Assembly (NCBI RefSeq): GCF_900454495.1
Contig: NZ_UGSI01000002.1
Span: forward strand, 1,833,001 to 1,897,000
Reading direction: 5' to 3'
DNA length: 64,000 bases
Source of the DNA: Paenibacillus macerans
GTDB taxonomy: Bacteria > Bacillota > Bacilli > Paenibacillales > Paenibacillaceae
Position 1 is the stretch's first letter; every line of letters starts with the position of its first letter. The position numbers and the translations under genes are program-made. Shown one piece after another: positions 17,601 through 26,610 of the stretch. A model generated the notes under the pieces. It searched no databases. It saw only the letters and a list, made by a program, of their open reading frames with translations, and had not been told where the DNA came from.

Positions 17601-19379
17601 ATGTCATTATTGCGCAAAAAACGCATTTTTTATATTTTGCTGTTGTTTACGGTCGTGCTTGGCGTGTTTGCCTTGCGGATGGCCTGGATCCAAGCGGCTT
17701 CCGCTTTCCGGGCGGCCACCGTCGGCGGCAAGACGATCAACGAGCTGGCCGTGCGGCAGCGGGAAGAAAGCATCGAATTGGACCCGGGAAGAGGCAACTT
17801 CCTGGATCGGAACGGCCTTCCATTAACCGGACGGGTAGCCTGGTCGCCGATTCTTTTTCCCGTAAAAGACGTCCCGGACGGAGAAGCGCTGCGTAAATTG
17901 GCGGCCTCGCTTGAGGTGACTCCTGCGGAGCTTCGGTCATTGTGGGCCGGATTGCGGAAACCTTATGTTTGGCTTCGGGAGGGGGAGAAGCCGCTACAAC
18001 TGACCGAAGCGCAGGCAAGCAAGCTGCCCCGGCTTGAAGGGCTGGAAGTGTTGCCTTATGTAACGCGTTATGATTCGGGAATGCGCGGAAATCAGTGGCT
18101 GGGTTATGTCGCTCAGCGCCCGGATGTCATCCGGCGGCTGCGCCGGGATCAGCCGCGCACCCCTTTGCCGATGACCCTTCAAGTCGGAGCGGCCGGGCTG
18201 GAAAAGACATTTGACCGCTATTTGCGGGGGATCGGCGGTGTGCGAGCCGCTTTTACGGTAGATGGGCAAAAACGGCCGCTGGATGGTTTAGGCACGCGGA
18301 TCAATGCGAATGGCAGCCGTTATTATCCTTTGCAAATTAAAACGACGGTGGACGAGGGGGTGCAAAGGGGGATCGAACGGCTTGCCGCCGAGATGAATGT
18401 CAAGGAAGGAGCCGTCGTCGTTCTCGATGCGGACAATGGGGACATTGTGTCGATGGTTTCTTTGCCGTTTTACGATCCGCGGCATGTGGATCCGAAGCGG
18501 CCGGACTGGGCCAACAAAGCGGTAAAAGCAGCGGTTCCGGGGTCGATCTTCAAAACGGTTGTCGCGGCAGCGGCGCTTGAGGAGCATGTTTCCTCCCCGC
18601 ATGAAACCTTTCATTGCAGCGGACACTATGGAAAATACGGATTGTCCTGCTGGAAGGAAGGCGGTCACGGAACGATTACGCTGGGGGAGGGATATTCCCG
18701 TTCCTGCAACATCGTATTTGCAGCGCTGGGGGAAAGGCTGGGACCGGCAAGGATCGCAAAAGCGGCATCCAAGCTTGGGCTTGCCCGCCAGGTAGGCTGG
18801 CAGGCCGAACGCTTTCTGGACGGGGACGATCTCAGACAGCTGGATCAGGAGGAAGCGGGAGCCGTTTTTAACGATAGGTCTAAAGTGGACGGAGGCGCGC
18901 TTGCCCAGACGGCCATCGGCCAGCGCGATGTGCTTGTCTCTCCGCTCCAGGCGGCCAACTTGGTTGTTACACTGCTGCACCGCGGCCAGGTGACGGCGCC
19001 GCGGCTGGTCAGCGAAATCCGGTTTAGGGACGGTTCGCTGCTGGCCGGTTTCCCGGTACAAGCCGCGCCTTCTCCCGCCGGGCAAATTTCGCCCCATACG
19101 GCGGACACGCTGCTGTCCTGGATGAGGATGGTGGTAACCGAGGGCACGGGACGCTCGCTAAACCGGGCCAAATGGCCCTTGGCCGGAAAATCCGGGACGG
19201 CCCAGGTGCCGAAAGACGGCGTAAACAAGAACCATCAGTGGTTTATCGGATACGGGCCTGCCGATCAGCCCCAATATGCCGTCGCGGTACTGGTCCAAAA
19301 CCGCCCGGCAGGCTCGGCGCATCAAGCGGCCGAGCTGTTCCGCAGGACGATGGACTTGCTGGCGTCGCGCGGTTCGTAA
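17601..19379 (+). CDS. Class B penicillin-binding protein (PBP4b/YrrR-like transpeptidase)
   Basis: This membrane-anchored transpeptidase cross-links peptidoglycan. The frame is open from 17466, but that region is the repeat above; the ATG at 17601 follows AAGGGGGGCG, giving 592 residues. One N-terminal membrane segment (about 10-30) precedes a dimerisation domain and the transpeptidase domain. The three active-site motifs are Ser315-IFK, Ser368-Cys-Asn370 and Lys530-Ser-Gly-Thr. A PBP of similar size (yrrR) lies near this cluster in Bacillus, so it may be that orthologue; a SpoVD or PBP2-like role is less likely because no PASTA domains are present. Confidence 0.88.
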   Translation: MSLLRKKRIFYILLLFTVVLGVFALRMAWIQAASAFRAATVGGKTINELAVRQREESIELDPGRGNFLDRNGLPLTGRVAWSPILFPVKDVPDGEALRKLAASLEVTPAELRSLWAGLRKPYVWLREGEKPLQLTEAQASKLPRLEGLEVLPYVTRYDSGMRGNQWLGYVAQRPDVIRRLRRDQPRTPLPMTLQVGAAGLEKTFDRYLRGIGGVRAAFTVDGQKRPLDGLGTRINANGSRYYPLQIKTTVDEGVQRGIERLAAEMNVKEGAVVVLDADNGDIVSMVSLPFYDPRHVDPKRPDWANKAVKAAVPGSIFKTVVAAAALEEHVSSPHETFHCSGHYGKYGLSCWKEGGHGTITLGEGYSRSCNIVFAALGERLGPARIAKAASKLGLARQVGWQAERFLDGDDLRQLDQEEAGAVFNDRSKVDGGALAQTAIGQRDVLVSPLQAANLVVTLLHRGQVTAPRLVSEIRFRDGSLLAGFPVQAAPSPAGQISPHTADTLLSWMRMVVTEGTGRSLNRAKWPLAGKSGTAQVPKDGVNKNHQWFIGYGPADQPQYAVAVLVQNRPAGSAHQAAELFRRTMDLLASRGS

Positions 19380-19561
19380 AGCATGTCCGGTGCTTAAAAC
19401 CAGACTTTTAGTACTCGTACTTTAAGCCAATGGCGCAAAAACTTCCCTGAGCTTTCCCCAAAAAAGTACGCCTAAACCGGCGGGGGATATGATAAAATAA
19501 TGTAGATGCTATGCTAAAAAGCATGCCAAAGTCATTGATCATTGAAAAGTGGGGAAAGCAT

Positions 19562-20995
19562 ATGGAGACTTTGCTGCTATGGTTGTTTTATATTTCAACG
19601 CTGTACGCTTTTATACCCGGATTAATTACCCGGATTTTCGGGTTTCGCGTATTCAAGCATGGGAGCAACGAGAAGCAATTCGCGCTGACTTTCGATGACG
19701 GCCCTGATCCGAGATATACGCCGCAGTTGCTTGACTTGTTGAAGCGTTTCGGAGCCAAGGCCACTTTTTTCGTCGTCGGTACGAACGCGGAGAAGTATCC
19801 CGAATTACTGAAACGGATGCATGAAGAGGGCCATTTGATCGGGACCCATAATTACGTCCATAAAACCAATTGGCTGATGGGGCCCGCCGCCGTAAAAAAA
19901 CAAATCCAAAAAACGAACAAAATCATTTACGATGCCACCGGAGTCCGGTCTCATTATTACCGCCCGCCATGGGGGATCGTGAATTTGTTCGATTTCGCGG
20001 GCCGGGGCGATACGCAAATCGTGTTGTGGTCGGCGATGTTTAGCGATTGGCGCGTCAAAGTCGGCGCGAATCGGTTAACGGAGCGAATGATGAGGAAGCT
20101 TCGCGGCGGAGAAATATTTCTGCTTCACGATTGCGGCGCTACGTTGGGAGCAAACAGCGATGCGCCGCGGGAAATGTTGGTCGCTCTGGAACGGGTGCTG
20201 CAGGAAGCCCAGCGGCGGGGACTGCAAAGCATCCGGATCGATGAAATGATCCAAGAGACGGAGGCTGCACGCCAGATGAAAAGAAAAGCGAAGCCAGTGA
20301 CGAAGGAGGCGGAACCCGGACGGAAGAAGCCGGCATCCATATCCGGATTCAAAAGATGCATCGTTGCGCTGTGGCTTTTGTGGGAGAAATTGTTCCATTT
20401 CGTTTTTCAGCTTAAGGTCGTCGATGAGCACAATCCGATTCTGCATTTTCGGGAAGCGACCTATCATGGCAAACCGGTGGCCATGACCGGAGGAACGTCT
20501 TTGGAGCAGGGAGACCGGATATTGGAACTTCATCTCGATAATAAGACCTTGTTTCAGTACAGCACGCGCGCCAGATCTTCGGTCCAGCTTGCGATCCAAA
20601 TGATCCGCGCCATGGAGAAATCGTTGCCCCGGTTAGCGGAATACGTAACCGCCCATCCGGAACTGAACGACGTTAAGGCCTTGTACGGCGTAACTATGAT
20701 CAACCGGGGACCGGAGCAGTTTGGTTTTACCGTCACGGACTTGCCCAAAGGCTGGTTTGCCCGTTCCTCCCAGGTTTATTTGAAATTATTGATGAGTGTT
20801 GTTCATCCGGAGGGGAGTTCGAGGTTAAAGCAGCATACGGAAGAGATGGTTCCAAAGCTGATCGTGATGCCGATTGACTATTTGATCAGTGAATTTATGG
20901 ATTCCGGGCACCGCCGCCACCGTTTGGCCAAAGAGCAGCACGCCGCGGCGGAGGAAGATGAGAGGGCATTGCGTACAACGCTGCCTTGCAATTAA
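19562..20995 (+). CDS. Polysaccharide deacetylase with extra C-terminal domain
   Basis: The N-terminal half has a hydrophobic anchor (about residues 3-22) and a NodB-type metal-dependent deacetylase domain with LTFDDGPDPRYTP, GTHNYVHKTN and RPPWGIVN, so it likely removes N- or O-acetyl groups from a cell-wall or exopolysaccharide. The 477-residue protein is about twice the size of a lone NodB domain. A basic linker (about 240-265) leads to a C-terminal domain of about 200 residues (LHLDNKTLFQYST, NRGPEQFGFTVTDLPKGWF) that may be YkoP-like, recalled from memory. The ATG at 19562 has a GGGGAAAG site; an upstream ATG at 19511 does not. Confidence 0.87.
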   Translation: METLLLWLFYISTLYAFIPGLITRIFGFRVFKHGSNEKQFALTFDDGPDPRYTPQLLDLLKRFGAKATFFVVGTNAEKYPELLKRMHEEGHLIGTHNYVHKTNWLMGPAAVKKQIQKTNKIIYDATGVRSHYYRPPWGIVNLFDFAGRGDTQIVLWSAMFSDWRVKVGANRLTERMMRKLRGGEIFLLHDCGATLGANSDAPREMLVALERVLQEAQRRGLQSIRIDEMIQETEAARQMKRKAKPVTKEAEPGRKKPASISGFKRCIVALWLLWEKLFHFVFQLKVVDEHNPILHFREATYHGKPVAMTGGTSLEQGDRILELHLDNKTLFQYSTRARSSVQLAIQMIRAMEKSLPRLAEYVTAHPELNDVKALYGVTMINRGPEQFGFTVTDLPKGWFARSSQVYLKLLMSVVHPEGSSRLKQHTEEMVPKLIVMPIDYLISEFMDSGHRRHRLAKEQHAAAEEDERALRTTLPCN

Positions 20996-21017
20996 ACCAA
21001 ACGTTCCGTTATAACAT

Positions 21018-21068
21018 CAAGAAGCCGTCCCGAGCAGGCTTGAAGCTGCTTTTGGGGACGGCTTCTTG
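21018..21068. terminator. Hairpin after the deacetylase gene
   Basis: A perfect 14-bp inverted repeat (21018-21031 with 21055-21068) lies 22 bases after the stop codon. The T-tract is poor, but the position fits a terminator. Confidence 0.6.
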
Positions 21069-21131
21069 AGTAGATAGACAAGTGCATATTCTGGCTTGCA
21101 ATCCCGCACGGGATCATGTACACTGAAAATA

Positions 21132-21146
21132 ATTAGATTATCTAAT
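21132..21146. promoter_or_regulatory. MarR-type operator upstream of the marR gene
   Basis: ATTAGATTATCTAAT is a perfect palindrome around a central T and ends 20 bases before the regulator start. The 13-bp core recurs at 21743-21755 before the transporter gene, so it is the likely autoregulatory operator. Confidence 0.75.
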
Positions 21147-21166
21147 CAATTGGCGGAGGTGATTAA

Positions 21167-21724
21167 ATGAGAAGAAAAATCGAGCAGGACTACTCAAAAG
21201 AGCAGCAATTGCCTAGACTGGGCATTTCACCGTACTTGGAGTTGATGAAGAAGTCCGTTTCAAGCGATCTAACCGAGAAAGCGCATATCGGTTTATTATT
21301 ATTATGGATCAGCGACAATATTCAAGATTTAGTCGACCTGAAGCTGGAGCCGTATGGGATCACGGAAAGCAAGCTGGACCTTCTGCTGTTGCTGACCTTA
21401 CATTCCAATGACAAAGCCGCTTCCCCGACTCCGTCTGCGCTTGCCAGCCGGCTCGGGATTCGCCGGGCTTCGGCAACCGCGCTGCTGGACTGGCTGGAAA
21501 AAAGAAACTGGGTCAAACGCACGGTTAATACGGACAATCGCAGAATGGTTCATGTTGAAATAACCGAGGAGGGACGGCGGCTCGTCCGGCAAGTTTTACC
21601 GGAATTTTGGACGGTGCTCGCCTCTTTGATGAGCGATATGACTCATGAAGAGCAACAAGTATTGCTGAAATTATTCGGGAAAATGAATACCAGTTTGGAA
21701 AAACGCTTGGGAGTCGGAAGATAA
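21167..21724 (+). CDS. MarR family transcriptional regulator
   Basis: This 185-residue winged-helix regulator probably represses itself and the adjacent MFS transporter. The winged helix is visible as PSALASRLGIRRASATALLD followed by the wing residues VNTDNRRMVHVEITEEGRRL. An unusually long N-terminal extension (about 45 residues) precedes the core. GGCGGAGGTG is the ribosome binding site. The same palindrome lies in front of this gene and in front of the transporter 64 bases downstream. The inducer is unknown; drug-like compounds are typical for such pairs. Confidence 0.9.
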   Translation: MRRKIEQDYSKEQQLPRLGISPYLELMKKSVSSDLTEKAHIGLLLLWISDNIQDLVDLKLEPYGITESKLDLLLLLTLHSNDKAASPTPSALASRLGIRRASATALLDWLEKRNWVKRTVNTDNRRMVHVEITEEGRRLVRQVLPEFWTVLASLMSDMTHEEQQVLLKLFGKMNTSLEKRLGVGR

Positions 21725-21742
21725 TTTTTTTTAAACTCATAG

Positions 21743-21755
21743 TTAGATTATCTAA
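21743..21755. promoter_or_regulatory. MarR-type operator upstream of the MFS gene
   Basis: TTAGATTATCTAA matches the site at 21133-21145 exactly, and the shared run extends to TTAGATTATCTAATCA. It lies 32 bases before the transporter start. Confidence 0.75.
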
Positions 21756-21787
21756 TCATTATCGTTAATAAAAGGAGAAGTTCCGAA

Positions 21788-22993
21788 ATGAATCATTTAT
21801 CTGTCAAACAGCATCCTTATTCATTAATGACCGCATTATTGAGTTGGTCCGGGATGGTGGTCATGTGCAGCTTGTATGTCACTATTCCGCTCATCGATCT
21901 GTTCGCGGACTTGTTTCAAGTATCTGCCACGCGAGCCGCTGCGGCCGGCAGTATTTTCTCGCTCGGTTTTGCCGCCGGCTGCCTGGTTTACGGTGCCTTG
22001 TCCGACAGATACGGACGCAAACAGGTGATTCTGACCGGCATGATCGCACTGACGCTGATTTCGCTTATATTGGGGCTCGTGCACAATTTCGCCGGACTCC
22101 TGGTGTTGCGCGCTTTGCAAGGTGCCGCGGCCGCCACTTTCTCGCCGGTGGCCCTGGCTTACGCGGTGGAGATGTTCCCTGCCGAACGGCGCGTCTCTAC
22201 GATCGGATTCATCAGCACAGGCTTTCTTGTCGCCGGCATTGCCGGGCAATTGATTAGCAGCCTGCTCAGCCAGACTTACGGGTGGAATGCGGTTTTCCTG
22301 CTTCTGTCCACGATCTACGCTTTGACGGCTATACTGACCTGGTTGCTGCTGCCGAAGGGCGAGATTCACCATTCTCACGCCGGGATTTGGGAGCCGATCA
22401 AGCATATCGGCAAAGTTTTCGCCAAAAAACGTCTCCTGCTCTGCTATCTCGTCGCTTTCGTCTTGTTGATGTCGTTTGTGGGAATGTACACCATGTTGGG
22501 GGCCTATGTAAGCCGGGCACCGTTTGAGCTGAAACCGGGGCAAATTTTGCTGGTACGGGCGTTCGGTGTGCTCGGTATGATTTTGTCGCCCTTTGCCGGC
22601 AAGCTTGCCAAACGTTTGGGCACCAGGGCTGTATTGCGGAGCGGATTGTTGATGGCCATAGTTGGAATGGCTGCGCTGGGACTGATCTCAAACTTGCCGT
22701 TGCTAGTGGTCATGACCATCGTGTTCGTCGCGGGAATCGCCATCGCTGTGCCGTCATTAGTATCGCTCGTCGGCAGTCTGAGCGGCAACTTACGGGGAAT
22801 CGCCGTTTCGATGTATACCTTTATTTTGTTTGCCGGAACAAGCATTGGCCCGGTTCTCGCTCTGCAATTTATAAGAGCCGGCAGTTTTGCGGTGTCGTTC
22901 GCACTTTTTGCATTGGTGCTGGGGATCGGGCTAATCGCCGCGCTCCTGCTTGACCGCGAAACCGATGAAAGCCCGCAGCCCGCAAACAAATGA
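21788..22993 (+). CDS. MFS transporter, drug/arabinose-efflux type
   Basis: A 401-residue, 12-helix major facilitator with the loop 2-3 signature YGALSDRYGRKQVIL, which marks proton-driven exporters. The N-terminal half carries a second family-like block (LQGAAAATFSPVALAY) seen in DHA1-type drug and sugar efflux pumps. AAAGGAG precedes the ATG. Its operator and its MarR neighbour indicate induction by the exported compound, which the sequence does not identify. A bidirectional terminator follows. Confidence 0.88.
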   Translation: MNHLSVKQHPYSLMTALLSWSGMVVMCSLYVTIPLIDLFADLFQVSATRAAAAGSIFSLGFAAGCLVYGALSDRYGRKQVILTGMIALTLISLILGLVHNFAGLLVLRALQGAAAATFSPVALAYAVEMFPAERRVSTIGFISTGFLVAGIAGQLISSLLSQTYGWNAVFLLLSTIYALTAILTWLLLPKGEIHHSHAGIWEPIKHIGKVFAKKRLLLCYLVAFVLLMSFVGMYTMLGAYVSRAPFELKPGQILLVRAFGVLGMILSPFAGKLAKRLGTRAVLRSGLLMAIVGMAALGLISNLPLLVVMTIVFVAGIAIAVPSLVSLVGSLSGNLRGIAVSMYTFILFAGTSIGPVLALQFIRAGSFAVSFALFALVLGIGLIAALLLDRETDESPQPANK

Positions 22994-23011
22994 TCCCGCT
23001 GATCAAAAAGC

Positions 23012-23044
23012 AAAAACCGCCGGAGCGGGTGCTCCGGCGGTTTT
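23012..23044. terminator. Bidirectional terminator between MFS and ilvD
   Basis: An 11-bp GC-rich stem with A-tract on the left and TTTT on the right can stop transcription from both converging genes. Confidence 0.85.
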
Positions 23045-23073
23045 CCGATGCGGACAAAACGAAATCAAGTCAA

Positions 23074-24759
23074 TCAGATCTTCATGACGCCGCCGGAGCT
23101 GGCGTTGGTGACGAGCTTGGAATAACGGGCCAGATAGCCGGTTTTCACCTTCGGCTCAAAGCCTTTCCAGTTCGCTTTGCGGCGGGCCATTTCCTCTTCG
23201 CTGACATGAAGCTCGATTTTGCGGTTGTTCAGATCGAGCTCGATGATATCGCCGTCTTCCACGAAAGCGATCGGACCGCCTTCAGCGGCTTCCGGCGAAA
23301 TGTGGCCGATGCTGATGCCGCGGGAGGCCCCGGAGAAGCGGCCGTCGGTGATCAGGCCGACTTTGGCGCCCAGGCCCATCCCGACGATTTGCGATGTCGG
23401 AGCGAGCATTTCCGGCATACCCGGACCGCCTTTCGGCCCTTCGTAGCGGATGACGACGACGCAGCCTTCCTTGACTTTGCCGTTGGCGATGCCTTCCAAA
23501 GCTTCCTCTTGGGAATCAAAGCAGATCGCGGGTCCTTTATGATAACCGCCGACGGAAGGATCCACGGCGCCGACTTTAATGACCGAGCCTTCCGGAGCCA
23601 GGTTGCCGTACAGGATCGCCAGGCCGCCTTTTTCCGAATAGGGTTTGTCGATCGGATGGATGACGCTGTGGTCGAGGATTTCACAACCCTCAACGTTTTC
23701 CGCGATCGTTTTTCCGGTGACGGTGATTTGATCGCCGAAGATCGCTCCAGGTTTCTTGAGCAGTTCGTGGAGCACGGCGCTCACTCCGCCGGCACGCTGC
23801 ACGTCTTCGATAAAAATATCGGATGCCGGGGCCAGCTTGGCGATATGCGGCACGCGGTTGGCCACTTCGTTGATACGCTCCAGCGGGTAATCGACTCCGG
23901 CTTCCTGGGCCAAAGCGAGCGTATGCAGGACGGTATTGGTGGAACCGCCCATTGCCATATCCAGGGCGAACGCGTTGTCGATCGATTCTTTGGTCACGAT
24001 ATCGCGCGGTTTAAGATCCAGCTTGATCAGTTCCATCAGTTGGGTCGCGGACTTCCGCACGAAATCGCGGCGTTCTTCGGAAACGGCCAGAATCGTGCCG
24101 TTCCCCGGAAGCGCCAGGCCAAGAGCTTCGGCCAGACAGTTCATCGAGTTGGCGGTGAACATGCCGGAGCAGGAGCCGCAGGTAGGACAGCCGTACTGTT
24201 CAAGTTCCAGCAGTTCGCTGTCGTCGATTTTGCCGGATTGGTAAGCCCCCACGCCTTCGAAAACGGAAGTCAGAGAAAGCTTGCGGCCTTTGCTGTCCAC
24301 GCCGGCCTTCATCGGGCCGCCGCTGACGAAGATGGTCGGAATGTTGACGCGCAGCGCGCCCATCATCATGCCCGGGGTAATTTTGTCGCAGTTGGGAATG
24401 CAGACCATGCCGTCAAACCAGTGTGCGGAAACGACGGTTTCCAGGGAATCGGCGATGATTTCCCGGCTCGGCAGGGAGTAACGCATCCCGATATGCCCCA
24501 TCGCAATACCGTCATCCACGCCGATCGTGTTGAATTCAAACGGAACACCGCCCGCCTCACGGATGGCCTCTTTTACGATTTTGCCGAATTCTTGCAGATG
24601 CACATGCCCGGGAACGATATCGATATAAGAGTTGCACACCGCGATAAACGGTTTGCCGAAATCTTCTTCCTTGACGCCCGCCGCCCGCAGCAAGCTGCGG
24701 TGAGGCGCCCGGTCGAAGCCTTTTTTGATCATGTCAGAACGCATTTTCTTGGTTGTCAT
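23074..24759 (-). CDS. ilvD: Dihydroxy-acid dehydratase
   Basis: IlvD dehydrates dihydroxy-isovalerate and dihydroxy-methylvalerate in valine and isoleucine synthesis and needs an Fe-S cluster and magnesium. The 561-residue product has PTCGSCSGMFTANSMNCLAE, GMVCIPNCDKITPGM and the block GRFSGASRGISIGHISPEA. The ATG at 24759 has GGGGGGAT eight bases upstream; an in-frame ATG at 24777 lies inside that purine run and is less likely. It stands alone here, away from other ilv genes, and I see no T-box in front of it. Confidence 0.97.
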   Translation of the reverse strand: MTTKKMRSDMIKKGFDRAPHRSLLRAAGVKEEDFGKPFIAVCNSYIDIVPGHVHLQEFGKIVKEAIREAGGVPFEFNTIGVDDGIAMGHIGMRYSLPSREIIADSLETVVSAHWFDGMVCIPNCDKITPGMMMGALRVNIPTIFVSGGPMKAGVDSKGRKLSLTSVFEGVGAYQSGKIDDSELLELEQYGCPTCGSCSGMFTANSMNCLAEALGLALPGNGTILAVSEERRDFVRKSATQLMELIKLDLKPRDIVTKESIDNAFALDMAMGGSTNTVLHTLALAQEAGVDYPLERINEVANRVPHIAKLAPASDIFIEDVQRAGGVSAVLHELLKKPGAIFGDQITVTGKTIAENVEGCEILDHSVIHPIDKPYSEKGGLAILYGNLAPEGSVIKVGAVDPSVGGYHKGPAICFDSQEEALEGIANGKVKEGCVVVIRYEGPKGGPGMPEMLAPTSQIVGMGLGAKVGLITDGRFSGASRGISIGHISPEAAEGGPIAFVEDGDIIELDLNNRKIELHVSEEEMARRKANWKGFEPKVKTGYLARYSKLVTNASSGGVMKI

Positions 24760-24953
24760 GATGCCTATCCCCCCCATGATGGTTTAGATTTTGTAGCTTT
24801 ACACCGCTAAAGGTTTTCTCTAAAGTCTATCACAAGTAGTTATCTTTTTCTAGCGGGGATCACAGGGAGCAGAACGAAGGAAAAGCCGGGCTTGCTCCCG
24901 CGAAAACAAGAAATCCACGAATTTTTTCGGGGACTTCGTAAAAATAGCAGCTT

Positions 24954-25211
24954 TTAATAGCTTTTGCTGCGGGAAACGCCGCCTTTGCGGCCGATATTGC
25001 GGTAAAATTCTTTATCGTGCTTTTGGGAGGTGGCTTCGCCGCCCTTTTGGCCGATTTCCTGGTAAAATTCCTTGCTGTGCGATTTGGAGGTGGCTTCGCC
25101 CCCTTTTTGACCGATTTCCTGGTAAAATTGTTTGCCGTGGGTTTTGGCGGTGGCTAGACCTCCCAAACGTCCTGCTTCTTCACGAGTCATTTTCCTTCCA
25201 TTCCTTGCCAT
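24954..25211 (-). CDS. KGG-repeat hydrophilic stress protein (GsiB/YciG-like)
   Basis: An 85-residue, very hydrophilic protein with the block TREEAGRLGGLATAKTHGKQ and then two near-identical 20-residue units, FYQEIGQKGGEATS plus six residues, and a third partial unit. This matches KGG-motif proteins such as GsiB, which accumulate under stress or starvation and are hydrophilin-like. AGGAGGG precedes the ATG at 25211. The encoding DNA is a 60-bp tandem repeat. A 10-bp inverted repeat lies in its upstream region. Confidence 0.88.
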   Translation of the reverse strand: MARNGRKMTREEAGRLGGLATAKTHGKQFYQEIGQKGGEATSKSHSKEFYQEIGQKGGEATSQKHDKEFYRNIGRKGGVSRSKSY

Positions 25212-25232
25212 GTAATCCCTCCTAATCTGGTT

Positions 25233-25260
25233 GGTAAATAAATGGTATGATTTATTTACC
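25233..25260. promoter_or_regulatory. Inverted repeat upstream of the KGG protein gene
   Basis: GGTAAATAAA (25233-25242) and TTTATTTACC (25251-25260) form a perfect 10-bp inverted repeat with an 8-base spacer, ending 22 bases before the gene start. On the minus strand a weak SigB-like pair (GTTT and GGTAAA) overlaps it, so it could be an operator or a promoter element. Confidence 0.5.
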
Positions 25261-25341
25261 ACAGATTTGCCTTTTGAAACGAATTGTGACAGGAAATAAG
25301 GCCATGTTCTCGGTTATGCGCATAAAAAGCGGACTGTGGGC

Positions 25342-26397
25342 CTATGAATGTTTGCCCGTTGCGCCTACTTGGCGAAAGGCCCGGCGTTCCAGTTTCAGCA
25401 GCCAGGATACCGGCGGCTCGATAAGCGGGGAGCTGCATATCCGCACCCAGCGGCGGGTGAGCAGCCAAGTCAGCGCCACGGCTCCGGCCACGACGCCGAG
25501 GGCGGCAGGCAGGCTCCGCACGGCGGCATAAAGCGGGGAAACCGCAGCCAGGCGGACGATAAATCCGTGCAGCAGGAATACGTAGAGGGTATGGCGTCCC
25601 ATCTCGGTGACTTTGCTCTTTTTTGCCGGAACAAATCCCCAAAAAACGATTCCCGCAAACAGCTGCAGCGGATAGAGCAGCAAGCGGAAAACGCCGGCGT
25701 ACCATTCCGGATGCCCGAGCTGGCCGTAGGTCATGCTGCCGTACAGCCATCCGGGGGCGATATCCGCTCCGCCGAGGGCGATCAGGCCAAACCAGGCAAG
25801 CGACAGGGCGATGGCGGCAAGCCGGACTTTCCGGGTGAGCAGACGTTCCATACGTTCAAACGAAAAATGATAGCCTGCGATAAAAAAGGGCAGGTAGACA
25901 AATGTGCGCGACAGGCTCAGCCAGCTTCCGTCCACGGGCAGATAGCCGGCCAGCACGGCCAGCGCGATCGAGAAGGCCAACTGGTGAAGCGCGGGCCATT
26001 TGCGCAGCATAAGCTGCATCAGACGCCAGCCCAAATGGCTGGCCAGGAACCAGAGCAGCAGATAAGGGGCGAAAAAGGAGCGGTGGATGCCGTTTACGTG
26101 AAACACTGCAGCATCCAGCAAGGAATAAAGGCTTTGGAAAATGACGTATTGCAGCCCGATCTGAAGCAGCCCCTTGCGCCCGGCCTCGCCAAGCAAATTC
26201 GCTTTGGCAAAATACCCCGTCACGAACACGAACAAAGGCATATGAAAAGTAAAAATCCACGTGTATAGCCAGGCCATGCCGCCGATCCGCCCCATCAGGG
26301 GTTCGATGGCGTTGCCGACGAACACGCAGACGATCAGCAGAAAGCGCAGGTTTAGAAAAAACGTCTCGCCTCGAGGGGTAATGCCGGTTTCCGTCAT
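25342..26397 (-). CDS. Acyltransferase 3 family membrane protein
   Basis: A 351-residue multi-pass protein (about ten hydrophobic segments) of the acyltransferase 3/OafA-NeuD-like family, which O-acylates cell-surface or secreted carbohydrates. The N-terminal region (NLRFLLIVCVFVGNAIEPLM) and the TFHMPLFVFVTGYFAKANLL block are typical; the latter carries the family His-Met-Pro-x-F pattern. GAGGAGG lies eight bases before the ATG. The acceptor cannot be deduced. It is transcribed divergently from the HAD gene. Confidence 0.85.
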   Translation of the reverse strand: MTETGITPRGETFFLNLRFLLIVCVFVGNAIEPLMGRIGGMAWLYTWIFTFHMPLFVFVTGYFAKANLLGEAGRKGLLQIGLQYVIFQSLYSLLDAAVFHVNGIHRSFFAPYLLLWFLASHLGWRLMQLMLRKWPALHQLAFSIALAVLAGYLPVDGSWLSLSRTFVYLPFFIAGYHFSFERMERLLTRKVRLAAIALSLAWFGLIALGGADIAPGWLYGSMTYGQLGHPEWYAGVFRLLLYPLQLFAGIVFWGFVPAKKSKVTEMGRHTLYVFLLHGFIVRLAAVSPLYAAVRSLPAALGVVAGAVALTWLLTRRWVRICSSPLIEPPVSWLLKLERRAFRQVGATGKHS

Positions 26398-26610
26398 GTC
26401 GTTTGCCTCCTCCTCATTCCCGCTAGAAACTCAAAATTTTAAATATATAACTCAAGTATTAAGGTACGATGTTTACCAGGAAAACTTTGTGATAGAAATC
26501 ACAATGGAAAGCGCTGCCACTTGCTGCAATTATGTCGAACTGATGAACCCCGGCGCCAAAATGGTATAATGGAATATATCACCATGGATTTCCGGAAGGT
26601 TGGGGTGCGG

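Noticed and set aside
22990..24810. 606-codon plus-strand frame opposite ilvD
   Set aside because: ilvD on the minus strand carries all family motifs; the plus frame is a GC-rich shadow.
24780..24953. Search for a T-box or leucine/valine leader upstream of ilvD
   Set aside because: No T-box core or run of branched-chain codons is visible.
26505..26520. cre-like sequence GGAAAGCGCTGCCA between the acyltransferase and HAD genes
   Set aside because: Two mismatches to the consensus and no sugar gene on either side; probably chance.
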